Source: Enterococcus_E cecorum_C
GTDB lineage: Bacteria > Bacillota > Bacilli > Lactobacillales > Enterococcaceae
NCBI RefSeq assembly: GCF_052119425.1
Contig: NZ_JBQKFH010000008.1
Location: 6,639 to 70,638 of the forward strand
Length of the DNA: 64,000 nt
Direction: 5' to 3'
The notes under the pieces were generated by a model. That model made no database searches, was not told the origin of the DNA, and was given only the letters and a program-made list of their open reading frames with translations. A program made the translations under genes and the position numbers. Below, in pieces: positions 34,496 through 43,660 of the stretch; within the stretch, counting starts at the first letter, position 1; each line of letters starts with the position of its first letter.

Positions 34496-35325
34496 CTTGA
34501 TTTACCATTTTCCACAAACTTTTTGATATTGTCCACCGCGGCTTTGGGATTTTCCAGATGGATACAATGACCCGCACCGCTAATGACTTCCAACTGTGCT
34601 TGATTTTGCCATAAGTGCACCATTTCTTGACCAATCTGACAAAATTTTCCATCCAATTCACCCGCTAAATATAATAGCGGCATATCCATTTTCGCCAACT
34701 GTGACCAATAATTTTGCTGTGCACCAGTCCCCATATGCGCTAAACTATTGGCTAACCCCCAACGATTTTGACTCATACGCTCTTGATAGACACGCAGCTG
34801 TACCGCTTGTGGCAAAGCTTTTTGAGAGGCAAATAACGGGACTTCTTGCCACTGTTGCACAAAAGCTTTAAGCCCCTCTTCTCTTAACAAGTGAATCCAT
34901 TTTTGGTCTTGTTTTCGCCGGTTTGCTCGCAACACTGCCTCTTTTATACCTGCTGTACTACTTTCTAAAATCAAGCCTAAAACCATTTCGGGAAAAGTTG
35001 TCGCAAAAGCCAAAGCCACACGTCCACCCATCGAATAGCCAAAAAGGAAGCACTCAGTTAAGCCTAATTTTTCCAAAAAAGCACGTACATCTTTTACGAC
35101 CTGACTCATCGTGTAATGCACAGTAGGGACATGCACACTCGTTTGACCATGACCAATTAAATCTAGTGCTAAAATATTCACGCCAGGTAATTGGTCAGCC
35201 AAAAAATCAAAGGTGTGTAGAGTCCCTGTAAAGCCATGCAGACAGACTAACGTAGGCGCCCCTTCTTGAAAGGAACCGATATATTCATAATGAAAGCGAA
35301 CTTGATTGGCCCTTACAACTGGCAT
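34492..35325 (-). CDS. menH: SHCHC synthase MenH (alpha/beta hydrolase)
   Basis: This 277-residue alpha/beta hydrolase releases pyruvate from SEPHCHC. The nucleophile elbow is GYSMGGRVA; the oxyanion-region HGFTGT and the late His in GAGHCIHLENP complete the triad. It overlaps menD by 13 bases and menC by 4, in a compact operon. Confidence 0.9.
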   Translation of the reverse strand: MPVVRANQVRFHYEYIGSFQEGAPTLVCLHGFTGTLHTFDFLADQLPGVNILALDLIGHGQTSVHVPTVHYTMSQVVKDVRAFLEKLGLTECFLFGYSMGGRVALAFATTFPEMVLGLILESSTAGIKEAVLRANRRKQDQKWIHLLREEGLKAFVQQWQEVPLFASQKALPQAVQLRVYQERMSQNRWGLANSLAHMGTGAQQNYWSQLAKMDMPLLYLAGELDGKFCQIGQEMVHLWQNQAQLEVISGAGHCIHLENPKAAVDNIKKFVENGKSR

Positions 35326-37007
35326 CCTTTCATCCTCTTTTCCTTGAAGTTACTTAATACTGCTTGCCAAAAATCAACGGGCACTTGGGCTTGACTGGTT
35401 AACTCAATCATATTTGCACCAGTTAGCTTGCGTGAAGTAACCATTGCTTGTTCAAAATCCGCTTCACTTTCAACTTTTTGATAGGCTAATTCATAGGTAT
35501 TGGCTACTTGGGCGAAATCTAAATCAAGTGGGGTCGCAAACAATGGATCAAAGTCATCTGCTGTTAAACTACGCTGACTCAAAAAAGAGAAAATCCCGCC
35601 AGCATTATTATTTAACAGGATAATCGTCACTGGGAGTTGGTAAGCTTTCAATAATTGGAGTCCATTCATATCATGGAAAAGTGTCAAATCACCAACCAAT
35701 AAATACGTGCGCGCTTTCGTTTGCATCGCTAGCCCTGCGACCGTAGAAAGAATCCCATCAATACCGTTAACGCCGCGGTTCCCAAAGACTGAAAAGGCCA
35801 CCTTACTAATACCGGATAAGCGGTCCACCAAACGAATCGCATTACTATTAGCAACAAAAAGCTGTTCGCCAAACGCTAAGGTTTTCATCAATACCATCGC
35901 CAATTGACTCTCATGAAAGGCAAACTGCTCACTCGTTTCATCAATGGCTTGACTCGCTAGTTTTTGCAGATTTTGCCAAGCTTGCAGATAAGCCTGGTCC
36001 CTTTTTGGTGTACTTTGAAGAATTTGTTTGGCCACTTTTGTTAGTGATTCAGCGACGAGATACTGACTGCGATACAGATAATCAGGCAATTGTTGCGTCT
36101 CATCGACCAAGATTTGCACCGCCTGACTATCACGCAAGTAAAACATCACATTTTTGGTCACCGGTACCTTACCAAAACGTAAAATCACCTCAACTTCAGG
36201 TAAATCACGCGTCTCTTCAAAAATTACATCGGCTTGTTTAACATAATTTTGCGTCTCTCCATCGCAACTAGCTAATTGACTTAACGGATCACCCACAATC
36301 GGCCAACCTAGATGATTCGCTAAAGTTAAAGCAAGGCGTGCTTCTGCTAGGCTGCGTTCACCACCTAATACAATCATCCCTTTTTTCTGAAACCAACCTT
36401 GGGCAATCAAGTTTTGTGTAGTCGTTTGCATAAGGAACAAGTCAATCGGTGTATTTTGCGTTAAATCAGGTAATAACGGCTCCCTTAAAGGAATATTGGC
36501 ATGCACAACCCCTTTAACCCCACTCATCGCCCTCGTTGCTAATTGGAATCCTTGCCAAAAACTATAACGCAACATGAGCGGCGTGCTTTCAGGTAAGGCC
36601 ATCTCCACAAAAAATTTCACATGATCGGCATATAACTGATTTTGCGACATCGTTTGTGGGGCACCAACATTTCGTAATTCAGGTGGCCGGTCGCTAGTTA
36701 AGACAACTAAAGGGACATTGCTAGCTTCAGCCTCACAAATCGCTGGATAAAAGTTTGCCGCAGCAGTCCCTGAAGTGCAAAGTAAGGCGACTGGCTGCTG
36801 ACTACTTTTGGCTAATCCTAGCGCTAAAAAACCAGCCGAACGCTCATCAACCGCTACAAAATATTGCAAATCTTTCTCGCGTTTGACCAATAAAGCTAAC
36901 GGTGTCGAGCGTGAACCCGGACTAATCACAACTTGACGCACACCGCCTTGTTTTAACCCAGCAATCAAATAGCGCAAATAACTAGTCATTTCTTGTTGCT
37001 TATTCAA
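35313..37007 (-). CDS. menD: SEPHCHC synthase MenD
   Basis: This thiamine-diphosphate enzyme joins isochorismate and 2-oxoglutarate, the first committed step of menaquinone synthesis. Its 564 residues show the N-terminal VVISPGSRSTPLAL, the catalytic-Glu region LLCTSGTAAANF, and the ThDP/Mg motif GDLTLFHDMNGL with LNNNAGGIF. It overlaps menF by eight bases. Confidence 0.95.
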   Translation of the reverse strand: MNKQQEMTSYLRYLIAGLKQGGVRQVVISPGSRSTPLALLVKREKDLQYFVAVDERSAGFLALGLAKSSQQPVALLCTSGTAAANFYPAICEAEASNVPLVVLTSDRPPELRNVGAPQTMSQNQLYADHVKFFVEMALPESTPLMLRYSFWQGFQLATRAMSGVKGVVHANIPLREPLLPDLTQNTPIDLFLMQTTTQNLIAQGWFQKKGMIVLGGERSLAEARLALTLANHLGWPIVGDPLSQLASCDGETQNYVKQADVIFEETRDLPEVEVILRFGKVPVTKNVMFYLRDSQAVQILVDETQQLPDYLYRSQYLVAESLTKVAKQILQSTPKRDQAYLQAWQNLQKLASQAIDETSEQFAFHESQLAMVLMKTLAFGEQLFVANSNAIRLVDRLSGISKVAFSVFGNRGVNGIDGILSTVAGLAMQTKARTYLLVGDLTLFHDMNGLQLLKAYQLPVTIILLNNNAGGIFSFLSQRSLTADDFDPLFATPLDLDFAQVANTYELAYQKVESEADFEQAMVTSRKLTGANMIELTSQAQVPVDFWQAVLSNFKEKRMKGCQL

Positions 37008-38337
37008 GACCTAATAACCCCCGTTTCATTGGTTCAAATTTTAATTTGGTTTCTTCAAATTCTTCATCGGCATTCGAATCTTGGACAATCCCACAGCCAG
37101 CAAAACATTCGCCATAGATTGCCTCCTCTTGTCCATAAACTCCCGAGCGTATACCTACCACAAATTCGCCACTATCTTCAAATAAGCGATAATAGCCAAT
37201 CGGTGCCCCATACAAGCCACGGTCTAAGTTCTCATTTTCCTGTAAGTAACTAAGGGCCGCTTCTTTTGGATTACCACCTAAAGCTGGGGTTGGATGAAGG
37301 TTTTCAATCACCTCTAAAAAGCGACTTTGCTCTTGTCGTTGACCAGCTAATGTTAAGAAGATATGTTGGACTTGCTCATTTTTTAATATTTGTCTTGGGC
37401 CTAATGCGACTTGGCCATTGACAAAAGGCGCTAATTGTCCTTGAATCGCTTCAACAACGATTTGGTGTTCTTTGGTATTTTTCGCATCATGCAATAAAAG
37501 ATTGGCTAATTCCACATCCTCTGCAGGTGTTTGGCCGCGGCGAATCGTCCCAGCAACACTGGCAGTCAGATATTCACTGGTCGTTGCTTTTAATAAGCGT
37601 TCCGGTGTCGCACCAAAAAAGTGACGCGTCGGCCCATCTAAATAAAAACGATACGTATTTTTTTGCAAGGCGACTAAATTTGCCATCAACTGACCTGGCA
37701 CTAACTCTGTCGCATGAAAAGCCATTTTACGTGCCAAAACGACTTTATTCAACACTTGGCTAGACTTTAACATTTGAATCGTTTGTTGAGCTAAATGTGT
37801 CCATGCTTCTTTGGCTAAATAGTTAAATTCCGCATTGGCAGATAAAGCAGAGTGTACGTGCCAGTCTTGATTTGCTGCTAAAAATGCTTGAACTTGTTGC
37901 TTTAACTGTTGATACTTCGCTTTTGCCTGTGCTTTGGATTCAGCAAGGACCAAAATGCTTAACAACTGCTCCGTCAAAATGATTTCAGGCAAGATAAAAT
38001 ATCCTTGGGCCAACTCTTGCCAGATACTTTCGCCCTTATGCTGAGAATCAAACGCAAAAGCCCCGAATAAAGCCAATGGTTGACGATCAATCACGTTCAC
38101 TTCTTCCACACTGGCTTGAAGTCTATCTTTTAACGTTTGGACTTGTGCAAAATCTAAGCCAAACCACTCAGCCACTTTCCCTAGGCCTAAACGCACTTCA
38201 TCTTCTGGAGTTTGCCAAAATTGTGCCTGTAAACCACTATTTTTCGCCGCCGCAAATACCGACAAGGCAGAAAATTTCGGGATTGCTTCTTGCCAGACAT
38301 AAATTTTTTGCTGCATCGTATTATTGAAAGTTTGCAT
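37000..38337 (-). CDS. menF: Isochorismate synthase MenF
   Basis: This 445-residue chorismate-binding enzyme isomerises chorismate to isochorismate. Typical motifs are VLARKMAF, GATPERLL, ASVAGTIRRG, LHPTPALGGNP and FAGCGIV near the C-terminus. Overlaps menE by 17 bases and menD by 8. Confidence 0.94.
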   Translation of the reverse strand: MQTFNNTMQQKIYVWQEAIPKFSALSVFAAAKNSGLQAQFWQTPEDEVRLGLGKVAEWFGLDFAQVQTLKDRLQASVEEVNVIDRQPLALFGAFAFDSQHKGESIWQELAQGYFILPEIILTEQLLSILVLAESKAQAKAKYQQLKQQVQAFLAANQDWHVHSALSANAEFNYLAKEAWTHLAQQTIQMLKSSQVLNKVVLARKMAFHATELVPGQLMANLVALQKNTYRFYLDGPTRHFFGATPERLLKATTSEYLTASVAGTIRRGQTPAEDVELANLLLHDAKNTKEHQIVVEAIQGQLAPFVNGQVALGPRQILKNEQVQHIFLTLAGQRQEQSRFLEVIENLHPTPALGGNPKEAALSYLQENENLDRGLYGAPIGYYRLFEDSGEFVVGIRSGVYGQEEAIYGECFAGCGIVQDSNADEEFEETKLKFEPMKRGLLGLE

Positions 38338-39838
38338 CGAATACTTTCACTCTTTCTATTTGAGATAATTGATACTTTTGGATTTTACCACTTGCAGTTT
38401 TTGGGAAATCTGCCAACACATAATAGGTGTACGGGTGTTTATACTTAGCTAATGTTTTTAATAATATTTGTAACTGGGCTAAATCAAAATCATCAGAAGC
38501 TATTTTAAGATAAGCAACCGGGACGTGCCCCCATTTTTCATTTGCTTCTCCTACGACCGCGACTTCTTGGATTTGCGGATGTTTTGATAGGCAGTCCTCG
38601 ATTTCTTTGGGATAAATATTTTCGCCACCAGAAATGATTAACTCTCCTAAGCGACTCTTCACAAACAAAAAGCCATCTTCATCCAGATAGCCTAAATCGC
38701 CCGTATGAAAATAACCATCTTTATCAAACCGCTCTTTCGCCAATCCGTGCAAATATCCCGGTGTGATACTTGGTCCTTTCACTAAAATTTCGCCAATTGC
38801 TTCTTTTTCGTTCAGCGGCTCAATTTTACACTGCACATCCTGTAAAGGCAGTCCTGCTGAGCCAAGTTTTGTTAAAGAATAATCAAAAGGCAAGGCAAAG
38901 ATTTGTGAACAGGTCTCCGTCATCCCATAAGATTGCATCACTGGTAATTGATAAGCAAGACATTTTTCCAAAACTTCTGCACGCACCGGTCCACCACCCA
39001 GTAAGATACCTTTCAAACTAGCGGGATAACTTTCTTTCGTCAGATTTAATAAATCTTGTAACATCTTCGTCACAACAGAAACCACGCTCACTTGCCCCGT
39101 CTTCAACCAATGATGGACTTGCTCGGCAGCATACTTAGGCAACAAACGGACACTCAAGCCAATCACTAAACTACGCAAAAAAATCGACAGCCCACTAATA
39201 TGATAAAGTGGCATAACATTTAGCCAACAATCATCCGCTGTCAACGATAAGCTTTTCTTCGTAGCGATGGCACTGGCTTGGTGGTTACCAAATGTTTGGC
39301 GCACACCCTTAGCTTTGCCGGTCGTCCCAGAAGTATACATAATGCTTGCGACCTGATTGGTTTGATAGCCTAAGTCGAACCAGTCTGATTTTTTAACAGG
39401 CTGAAGTTCTTGAGTCTTTGGTGCCTGAATCAACACACAAGGAGCAAATGTAACAGCCAATTTCTGGTCAGTGACAATCAGCGCCTGAGCTTGACTATCT
39501 AATAACTGTACACGACATTCACTCTCAGTCAGACGCATATTTAAAAACTGGACCGTCACCCCAAGCTCCCACAAAGCCAAAACCGTATAGATAAACGCTG
39601 GGGAGCTCTTGCCATATACCGCCACAATCGTACTATCTTTAGGTAATTTTTGCTGATAATCGTGCGCATAGCTTTGGACAATTTGCTGTAACTCAGAGAA
39701 AGTGTGGACTTGCTTTTCATAGAAAAAAGCTGGCCGCTCAGGATGAAGCACGGCTTGTTGAGTCAACCAGCTAGCATATTTTTTATGGGAATTTTGGAAA
39801 TTGGTCAAAGTTTGGTTCTCGTTTTTCTTTAAAGGCAT
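38321..39838 (-). CDS. menE: o-Succinylbenzoate-CoA ligase MenE
   Basis: This 505-residue ANL ligase activates o-succinylbenzoate to its CoA ester. It has a clear P-loop MYTSGTTGKAKGV, the A8 motif SGGENIYPKEIE and the A10 motif KTASGKIQ. The ATG 39,838 (MPLKKNEN) follows an AAGG site; the frame is open further upstream but lies in the menB coding region. It still overlaps the menB end by 56 bases, which is long for the operon. Confidence 0.92.
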   Translation of the reverse strand: MPLKKNENQTLTNFQNSHKKYASWLTQQAVLHPERPAFFYEKQVHTFSELQQIVQSYAHDYQQKLPKDSTIVAVYGKSSPAFIYTVLALWELGVTVQFLNMRLTESECRVQLLDSQAQALIVTDQKLAVTFAPCVLIQAPKTQELQPVKKSDWFDLGYQTNQVASIMYTSGTTGKAKGVRQTFGNHQASAIATKKSLSLTADDCWLNVMPLYHISGLSIFLRSLVIGLSVRLLPKYAAEQVHHWLKTGQVSVVSVVTKMLQDLLNLTKESYPASLKGILLGGGPVRAEVLEKCLAYQLPVMQSYGMTETCSQIFALPFDYSLTKLGSAGLPLQDVQCKIEPLNEKEAIGEILVKGPSITPGYLHGLAKERFDKDGYFHTGDLGYLDEDGFLFVKSRLGELIISGGENIYPKEIEDCLSKHPQIQEVAVVGEANEKWGHVPVAYLKIASDDFDLAQLQILLKTLAKYKHPYTYYVLADFPKTASGKIQKYQLSQIERVKVFDANFQ

Positions 39839-40598
39839 CACGACCTTCTTTGGCTTCATCCATCGTGTAGTATAGTAATGTCGCATCGCCTGCTAATTGT
39901 TGAATGCCCGCTAAGCCATCTGTGTCCGCATTCATCGCTGCTTTGATCATACGTAAAGCGAGTGGACTCTTCTTCAACATTTCTTGCGCCCAACTTACCG
40001 CTTCGTCTTCTACTTGATCAACGGGCACAACTTTATTGATCCAATTCATCTCTAATGCTTCTTGAGCCGTGTATTGACGCGTCATAAACCAAACTTCTTT
40101 GGCTTTTTTATGACCAATCACGCGTGCTAAATAACCAGAACCATAGCCCCCATCAAAACTACCGACATTCGGACCTGTTTGACCAAATTTAGCATTTTCA
40201 CCGGCAATGGTTAAATCACAAACAAGTTGCAATACATTTCCGCCGCCAATCGACCAGCCTTTGACCATCGCAATCACTGGTTTTGGAATAATACGAATCA
40301 AACGTTGTAAATCTAAAACATTCAAACGTGGAATTTGATCTTCCCCAACGTAGCCACCATGGCCGCGAACTTTTTGGTCTCCACCAGAACAAAAAGCTAA
40401 ATCCCCTGCTCCTGTTAATAAAATGACACCGATATCACTACGATCACGACAAATACTAAAAGCTTCAATCATTTCAGCCACTGTTTTTGGCGTAAAAGCA
40501 TTATGAACATGTGGACGATTAATCGTAATTTTGGCTATTTTTTCAAACTGTTCAAATAAAATCTCATCATACTCTTTAATTGTTTTCCACTCGCGCAT
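39783..40598 (-). CDS. menB: 1,4-Dihydroxy-2-naphthoyl-CoA synthase MenB
   Basis: This 271-residue crotonase-fold enzyme cyclises OSB-CoA to DHNA-CoA. Visible motifs are LTGAGDLAFCSGGDQKVRG, MVKGWSIGGGNVL, and FGQTGPNVGSFDGGYGSGYL. It is the first gene of the menB-E-F-D-H-C operon. MenA and MenG are not in the window, so the pathway would have to be completed elsewhere. Confidence 0.96.
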   Translation of the reverse strand: MREWKTIKEYDEILFEQFEKIAKITINRPHVHNAFTPKTVAEMIEAFSICRDRSDIGVILLTGAGDLAFCSGGDQKVRGHGGYVGEDQIPRLNVLDLQRLIRIIPKPVIAMVKGWSIGGGNVLQLVCDLTIAGENAKFGQTGPNVGSFDGGYGSGYLARVIGHKKAKEVWFMTRQYTAQEALEMNWINKVVPVDQVEDEAVSWAQEMLKKSPLALRMIKAAMNADTDGLAGIQQLAGDATLLYYTMDEAKEGRDAFKEKREPNFDQFPKFP

Positions 40599-40864
40599 AT
40601 AGACACTTCCTTTAAATCTTTCTTAATCATCGTGCTTTGCGAAACTTTTGCAAAACACCTCTTTTAAAGTATACACAAAATTAGTAAAATACGCTTGAGA
40701 TAACCCTTAGAAATTGATTTGATAAAAGACAATAATAAATAAACGCAATTGAACTCTTGATATATCTAAGCTTTTACAATTTCAAAATAAATAAGCAAAA
40801 CCACCACTCTAGCTTGTTGGTCTAGGGCGATGGTATGAGTAAAATATTTTTTTGTTAAAAACTA
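40599..40864. other. Intergenic stretch upstream of menB
   Basis: No gene is seen. An imperfect hairpin (about 40,799-40,832, ACCACCACTCTAG with CTAGGGCGATGGT) is followed by T-rich sequence on both sides and may be a terminator for the toxin-locus antisense RNA or a divergent boundary. The menB promoter must lie in the right part, but no strong match was found. Confidence 0.4.
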
Positions 40865-40893
40865 TTGCATTCGTTTACCGTATACATTATGAT
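40865..40893 (+). promoter_or_regulatory. Promoter of the small toxin gene
   Basis: TTGCAT (40,865-40,870), a 17-base spacer and TATGAT (40,888-40,893) form a strong sigma-A-like promoter. Transcription would begin near 40,900, giving a leader of about 100 bases. Confidence 0.75.
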
Positions 40894-41003
40894 AAACTCA
40901 TAAGGTTAGTAAAGTTAAAGACGGTTAGCAATTCTCATTTCTGGGGGTGGTGCTTATGAGTGTAACAACTCTGCAACGCATTCTAAAGAAAGGAATTTGC
41001 AAA

Positions 41004-41090
41004 ATGTCTGTTTATGAAGCGCTAAGCCTAATGATTGCTTTTGCGACATTAATCGTGCTAGTGAATAATAATAAAGACAATAAAAAATAG
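41004..41090 (+). CDS. Small hydrophobic peptide, candidate type I toxin (holin-like toxin family)
   Basis: The 28-residue peptide MSVYEALSLMIAFATLIV continues to LVNNNKDNKK. It has the pattern of the putative holin-like toxins of lactobacilli and enterococci: conserved MS.YEAL.LMI.F.TLIV, one transmembrane helix and a charged C-terminus. Such peptides insert in the membrane and are silenced by an antisense RNA. ATG 41,004 has an AAAGGA site; an upstream in-frame ATG at 40,956 would give 44 residues and may be a translation-control ORF. Complementary elements in the leader and 3' end support RNA-level control. Confidence 0.75.
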   Translation: MSVYEALSLMIAFATLIVLVNNNKDNKK

Positions 41091-41126
41091 CCGTCTAAAC
41101 TTTTAGCGAGGTTTTCGGCTATTTTT
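41085..41126 (+). terminator. Toxin mRNA terminator
   Basis: AAATAGCCG and CGGCTATTT pair and run into T. The 5' arm overlaps the toxin stop codon. CCGTCT in its loop side could also pair with AGACGG in the mRNA leader. Confidence 0.75.
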
Positions 41127-41215
41127 CAACTAGTATAAAATCAAGCTACCGTCTTCAAACGGTGCTAACCTTTTTCTATTTACACTATATCATGTTTAGA
41201 AAAGAGGTGCAAGCG

Positions 41216-41398
41216 ATGCAATCGGAAAATAAACAAACCATCGCTAACCGTAAGTATAGAGAAAAGAACAGAGAAAAAACCAACCAACAAGCTTATAAAC
41301 GATCTGGTAAATTATTCATTTTGAATTATGCAACTGAAGAAGATTTACAATTGTTTGAGAGTTACATACAAGAAAGAAGAAAAACACTAAAAGGCTAA
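41216..41398 (+). CDS. Small basic protein of unknown function
   Basis: The 60-residue product (MQSENKQTIANRKYREKNRE...) starts at ATG 41,216 with a GAGGTG site. The N-terminal half is strongly basic and predicted helical; the C-terminal half (LFILNYATEEDLQLFESYIQ) is amphipathic. It could be a small nucleic-acid-binding protein. A strong terminator follows. It lies next to the type I toxin candidate, but no link can be shown. Confidence 0.6.
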   Translation: MQSENKQTIANRKYREKNREKTNQQAYKRSGKLFILNYATEEDLQLFESYIQERRKTLKG

Positions 41399-41423
41399 CA
41401 CATTATAAACTAGCCTTTTTTAT
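41389..41423 (+). terminator. Terminator of the small basic protein gene
   Basis: AAAAGGCTA and TAGCCTTTTTT arms at the end of the gene, overlapping its stop codon. Confidence 0.75.
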
Positions 41424-41595
41424 ATCCCAAAATCTTTCATCCATTGAAAATTGTATAACTGCAATTTTCAATTCACTACGTACAAGAAAATACAAAATTA
41501 TCCTAAGAATGTGTGAATAAGCAATTTCTCAAATCAAATCCACCCTCGTACTTCCATTTTTTTGCTATAATGAGAAAAAAAGCGGAGGAATACCC

Positions 41596-41970
41596 ATGAA
41601 TTTATTAGAACATCTCGATATTCAAATCAAGCAAACTACCCCAGAACAAGTCGAACTTTCGCTTATCGTCCGTGAAATCCATAAACAACCCTTTGGCATC
41701 ATGCACGGAGGGATGAACGGTGTCTTAATCGAAACCGCCTGTAGTCTCGGCGCCAATCAAAATGTAAAATCCAATGAATATTGCGTAGGTGTAGACTTAC
41801 AAGTAAATCACTTGCGAGCAGTCACTTCAGGAGAATTAACTATCCGCGCAATTCCTGATAAAGTTGGCCGCACGATTCAAGTCTGGCAAGCCACCGTTTA
41901 TCAAAAAGAGCAAAAAATCGCAGTTGGCCGTTGCACCCTCATGACACAAAGAGCACAAACAAAAGACTAG
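41596..41970 (+). CDS. Hotdog-fold thioesterase, possibly DHNA-CoA thioesterase
   Basis: The 124-residue PaaI/4HBT-type acyl-CoA thioesterase has the catalytic segment FGIMHGGMNGVLIETACSLG, with the conserved HGG and downstream acidic residue. Enzymes of this group hydrolyse DHNA-CoA (MenI) in menaquinone pathways, a step not encoded in the men operon here. The gene lies 1 kb from menB on the other strand. Assignment as MenI is an inference; a general acyl-CoA thioesterase is equally compatible. Confidence 0.75.
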   Translation: MNLLEHLDIQIKQTTPEQVELSLIVREIHKQPFGIMHGGMNGVLIETACSLGANQNVKSNEYCVGVDLQVNHLRAVTSGELTIRAIPDKVGRTIQVWQATVYQKEQKIAVGRCTLMTQRAQTKD

Positions 41971-42003
41971 GACGGAAAATTCCTGTGCCTAGTCTTGTTT
42001 TGT
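41964..42003 (+). terminator. Terminator after the thioesterase gene
   Basis: AAGACTAGG and CCTAGTCTT arms, perfect 9 bp, followed by GTTTTG. Confidence 0.8.
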
Positions 42004-42064
42004 TGCTATTCGTTTTCTTCTACATATTAAGCGGTACATGCCCAACTTAAGAGATGGGTTTGCT

Positions 42065-42547
42065 TTATTTTTGTCTTCTCACCCATTTTTGAAAAACATG
42101 AGGATAAATATTTTCTTCGTCTAACACGCCAGGAATTTCTTCGACTAGCTCAAAATCACTAAAGTCAATCTCGCCAATATACGCATCGCCTGTAAATTCC
42201 GCATCAATCAATGTACGATAAATCACATCGGTATACGGCAAGAATAAGCGAAAAATATCGCCACCGCCCCCAACGTGCAAGTCTTCTACAGCTAAGACTT
42301 CTTCTGGTGAGTGAATAATTTCAGCATTTTCATATAGTGGCAACTCATTTTGACGGGTGCAAACATAAATCTTCTTATAAGCTTTGGATCTTTTCCCTAG
42401 CCCTTCATACGTTTTTCGCCCCATCACTAAGGTCCCGTTCATCGTTTTGCTCTTAAAAAAATTCAAATCATTCGGTAATTTCCATGGTAATAACCCATCT
42501 TTACCAATTAAACCATTTTTATCTTGCGCCCAAATTGCTGTTATCAT
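42065..42547 (-). CDS. folA: Dihydrofolate reductase
   Basis: The enzyme reduces dihydrofolate with NADPH, and is the trimethoprim target. The 160-residue chromosomal-type DHFR has ITAIWAQDKNGLIGKDGLLPW at the N-terminus, the LVMGRKTYEGLG NADPH motif and VGGGGDIF. No thyA is next to it, unlike many lactic acid bacteria. It looks like an ordinary chromosomal gene, not an acquired dfr. Confidence 0.94.
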   Translation of the reverse strand: MITAIWAQDKNGLIGKDGLLPWKLPNDLNFFKSKTMNGTLVMGRKTYEGLGKRSKAYKKIYVCTRQNELPLYENAEIIHSPEEVLAVEDLHVGGGGDIFRLFLPYTDVIYRTLIDAEFTGDAYIGEIDFSDFELVEEIPGVLDEENIYPHVFQKWVRRQK

Positions 42548-42665
42548 TTGCTCGGCTCCTTTTGTTCGTTTTTTTCATTATAACGAATCTCAAAGAAGAA
42601 AGAAATACCGAATCTAACTTCCATATGGTAAAATCAAATTAGGATGTGTTGAGGAGTGATTTAGC

Positions 42666-43034
42666 ATGGCCTATTTTTCTTTAAGTTTATTATTTGAAGC
42701 ATTTGATGCAAAAACAAAAATTTCTAGAAAAGCTTATGAACATCGGATTGTTTTAGTACAATTTCCAGTAAAACCTGATAAAGCGACACTGATTGATTAT
42801 TGTAAGCAACATTTTACTGAAGAACCTTATCAAACAGCTGATGGTACGCTTGATTTTTGGCAAGTAAGCAAAATAATCGACTGTTTTGAATTAGTTGAAG
42901 AAGTTTCCGGAAATATCCATACGCCGCTTGAAGTATACAGTAGATATTTTGCAGATGACTTTGATAGTACTCGCGAAGAAATTCTTGAAAAATATTTTTC
43001 CGATTACGTGTATGAAGATCAGGAAAATGATTAA
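42666..43034 (+). CDS. DUF4288-like protein
   Basis: The 122-residue soluble protein starts AYFSLSLLFEAFDAK and has an acidic C-terminus (YVYEDQEND). The pattern (short beta-rich start, AYEHRIVLVQF, mid-protein tryptophan) resembles DUF4288 family proteins found in Firmicutes. No function is known. GGAG ribosome site. It ends at a shared terminator with usp. Confidence 0.55.
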   Translation: MAYFSLSLLFEAFDAKTKISRKAYEHRIVLVQFPVKPDKATLIDYCKQHFTEEPYQTADGTLDFWQVSKIIDCFELVEEVSGNIHTPLEVYSRYFADDFDSTREEILEKYFSDYVYEDQEND

Positions 43035-43046
43035 ATAACCCAAATT

Positions 43047-43092
43047 AAAAAAGCAAATCTATCTGTTGGGGCAGACGGATTTGCTTTTTTAA
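43047..43092. terminator. Bidirectional terminator
   Basis: AAAAAAGCAAATC and GATTTGCTTTTTT arms serve the convergent DUF4288 and usp genes. Confidence 0.87.
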
Positions 43093-43126
43093 AGTAAACA
43101 ATTACAAAAACTTGATAAGAGCTAAA

Positions 43127-43585
43127 TTAATGGGTTGGACGAGTAGTATTGTCCATGTGGGTTTTCACTACGAATACATCCACTTTTGAATTTTGAACGA
43201 TAAAATCAGTTGTAGAACCGATGAATAGACGGGTAAATGAGTTCGTACCACTTGCCCCCATCATGATTAAATCGGCATTTTGATCTTTGGCAGTTTCAAG
43301 AATGGCATTTTTTGCACTACCTACTTCTAGAATCGTTTTACAATTAATATTATCTTTGGCTGCATCTTCAGCATAATCTTCTAGAAATTCTTTTGCGGTA
43401 TTCATTAATGGATCAATTTCGAATCCACCGCCGTAATCATGCATTGCGATTCCAGATGTATCGACAACAGATAATACGATTAAGTGTGCATTCGTTTGTT
43501 GGGCATAACGTTTTGCTTTTTGATAAGCTAAATCCGCTAAAATGGAACCATCGATTGGTACCAAGATTCTACGATAATTTGCCAT
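43127..43585 (-). CDS. Universal stress protein UspA family
   Basis: The 152-residue protein has the Usp fold start RILVPIDGSILADLAYQKA and the ATP-binding motif GASG-9x-GST (GASGTNSFTRLFIGST). It binds ATP and contributes to stress survival. Single-gene unit. Confidence 0.93.
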   Translation of the reverse strand: MANYRRILVPIDGSILADLAYQKAKRYAQQTNAHLIVLSVVDTSGIAMHDYGGGFEIDPLMNTAKEFLEDYAEDAAKDNINCKTILEVGSAKNAILETAKDQNADLIMMGASGTNSFTRLFIGSTTDFIVQNSKVDVFVVKTHMDNTTRPTH

Positions 43586-43660
43586 ACGACATTCCTTCTT
43601 TCCTATACCTTTATTTTACCGTGTTTTTTCGTGAATTCAACAACAAATTGCCTTGACGAA

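Noticed and set aside
42065..42547. Acquired trimethoprim-resistant dfr
   Set aside because: Sequence and context are those of an ordinary chromosomal folA with no mobile DNA beside it.
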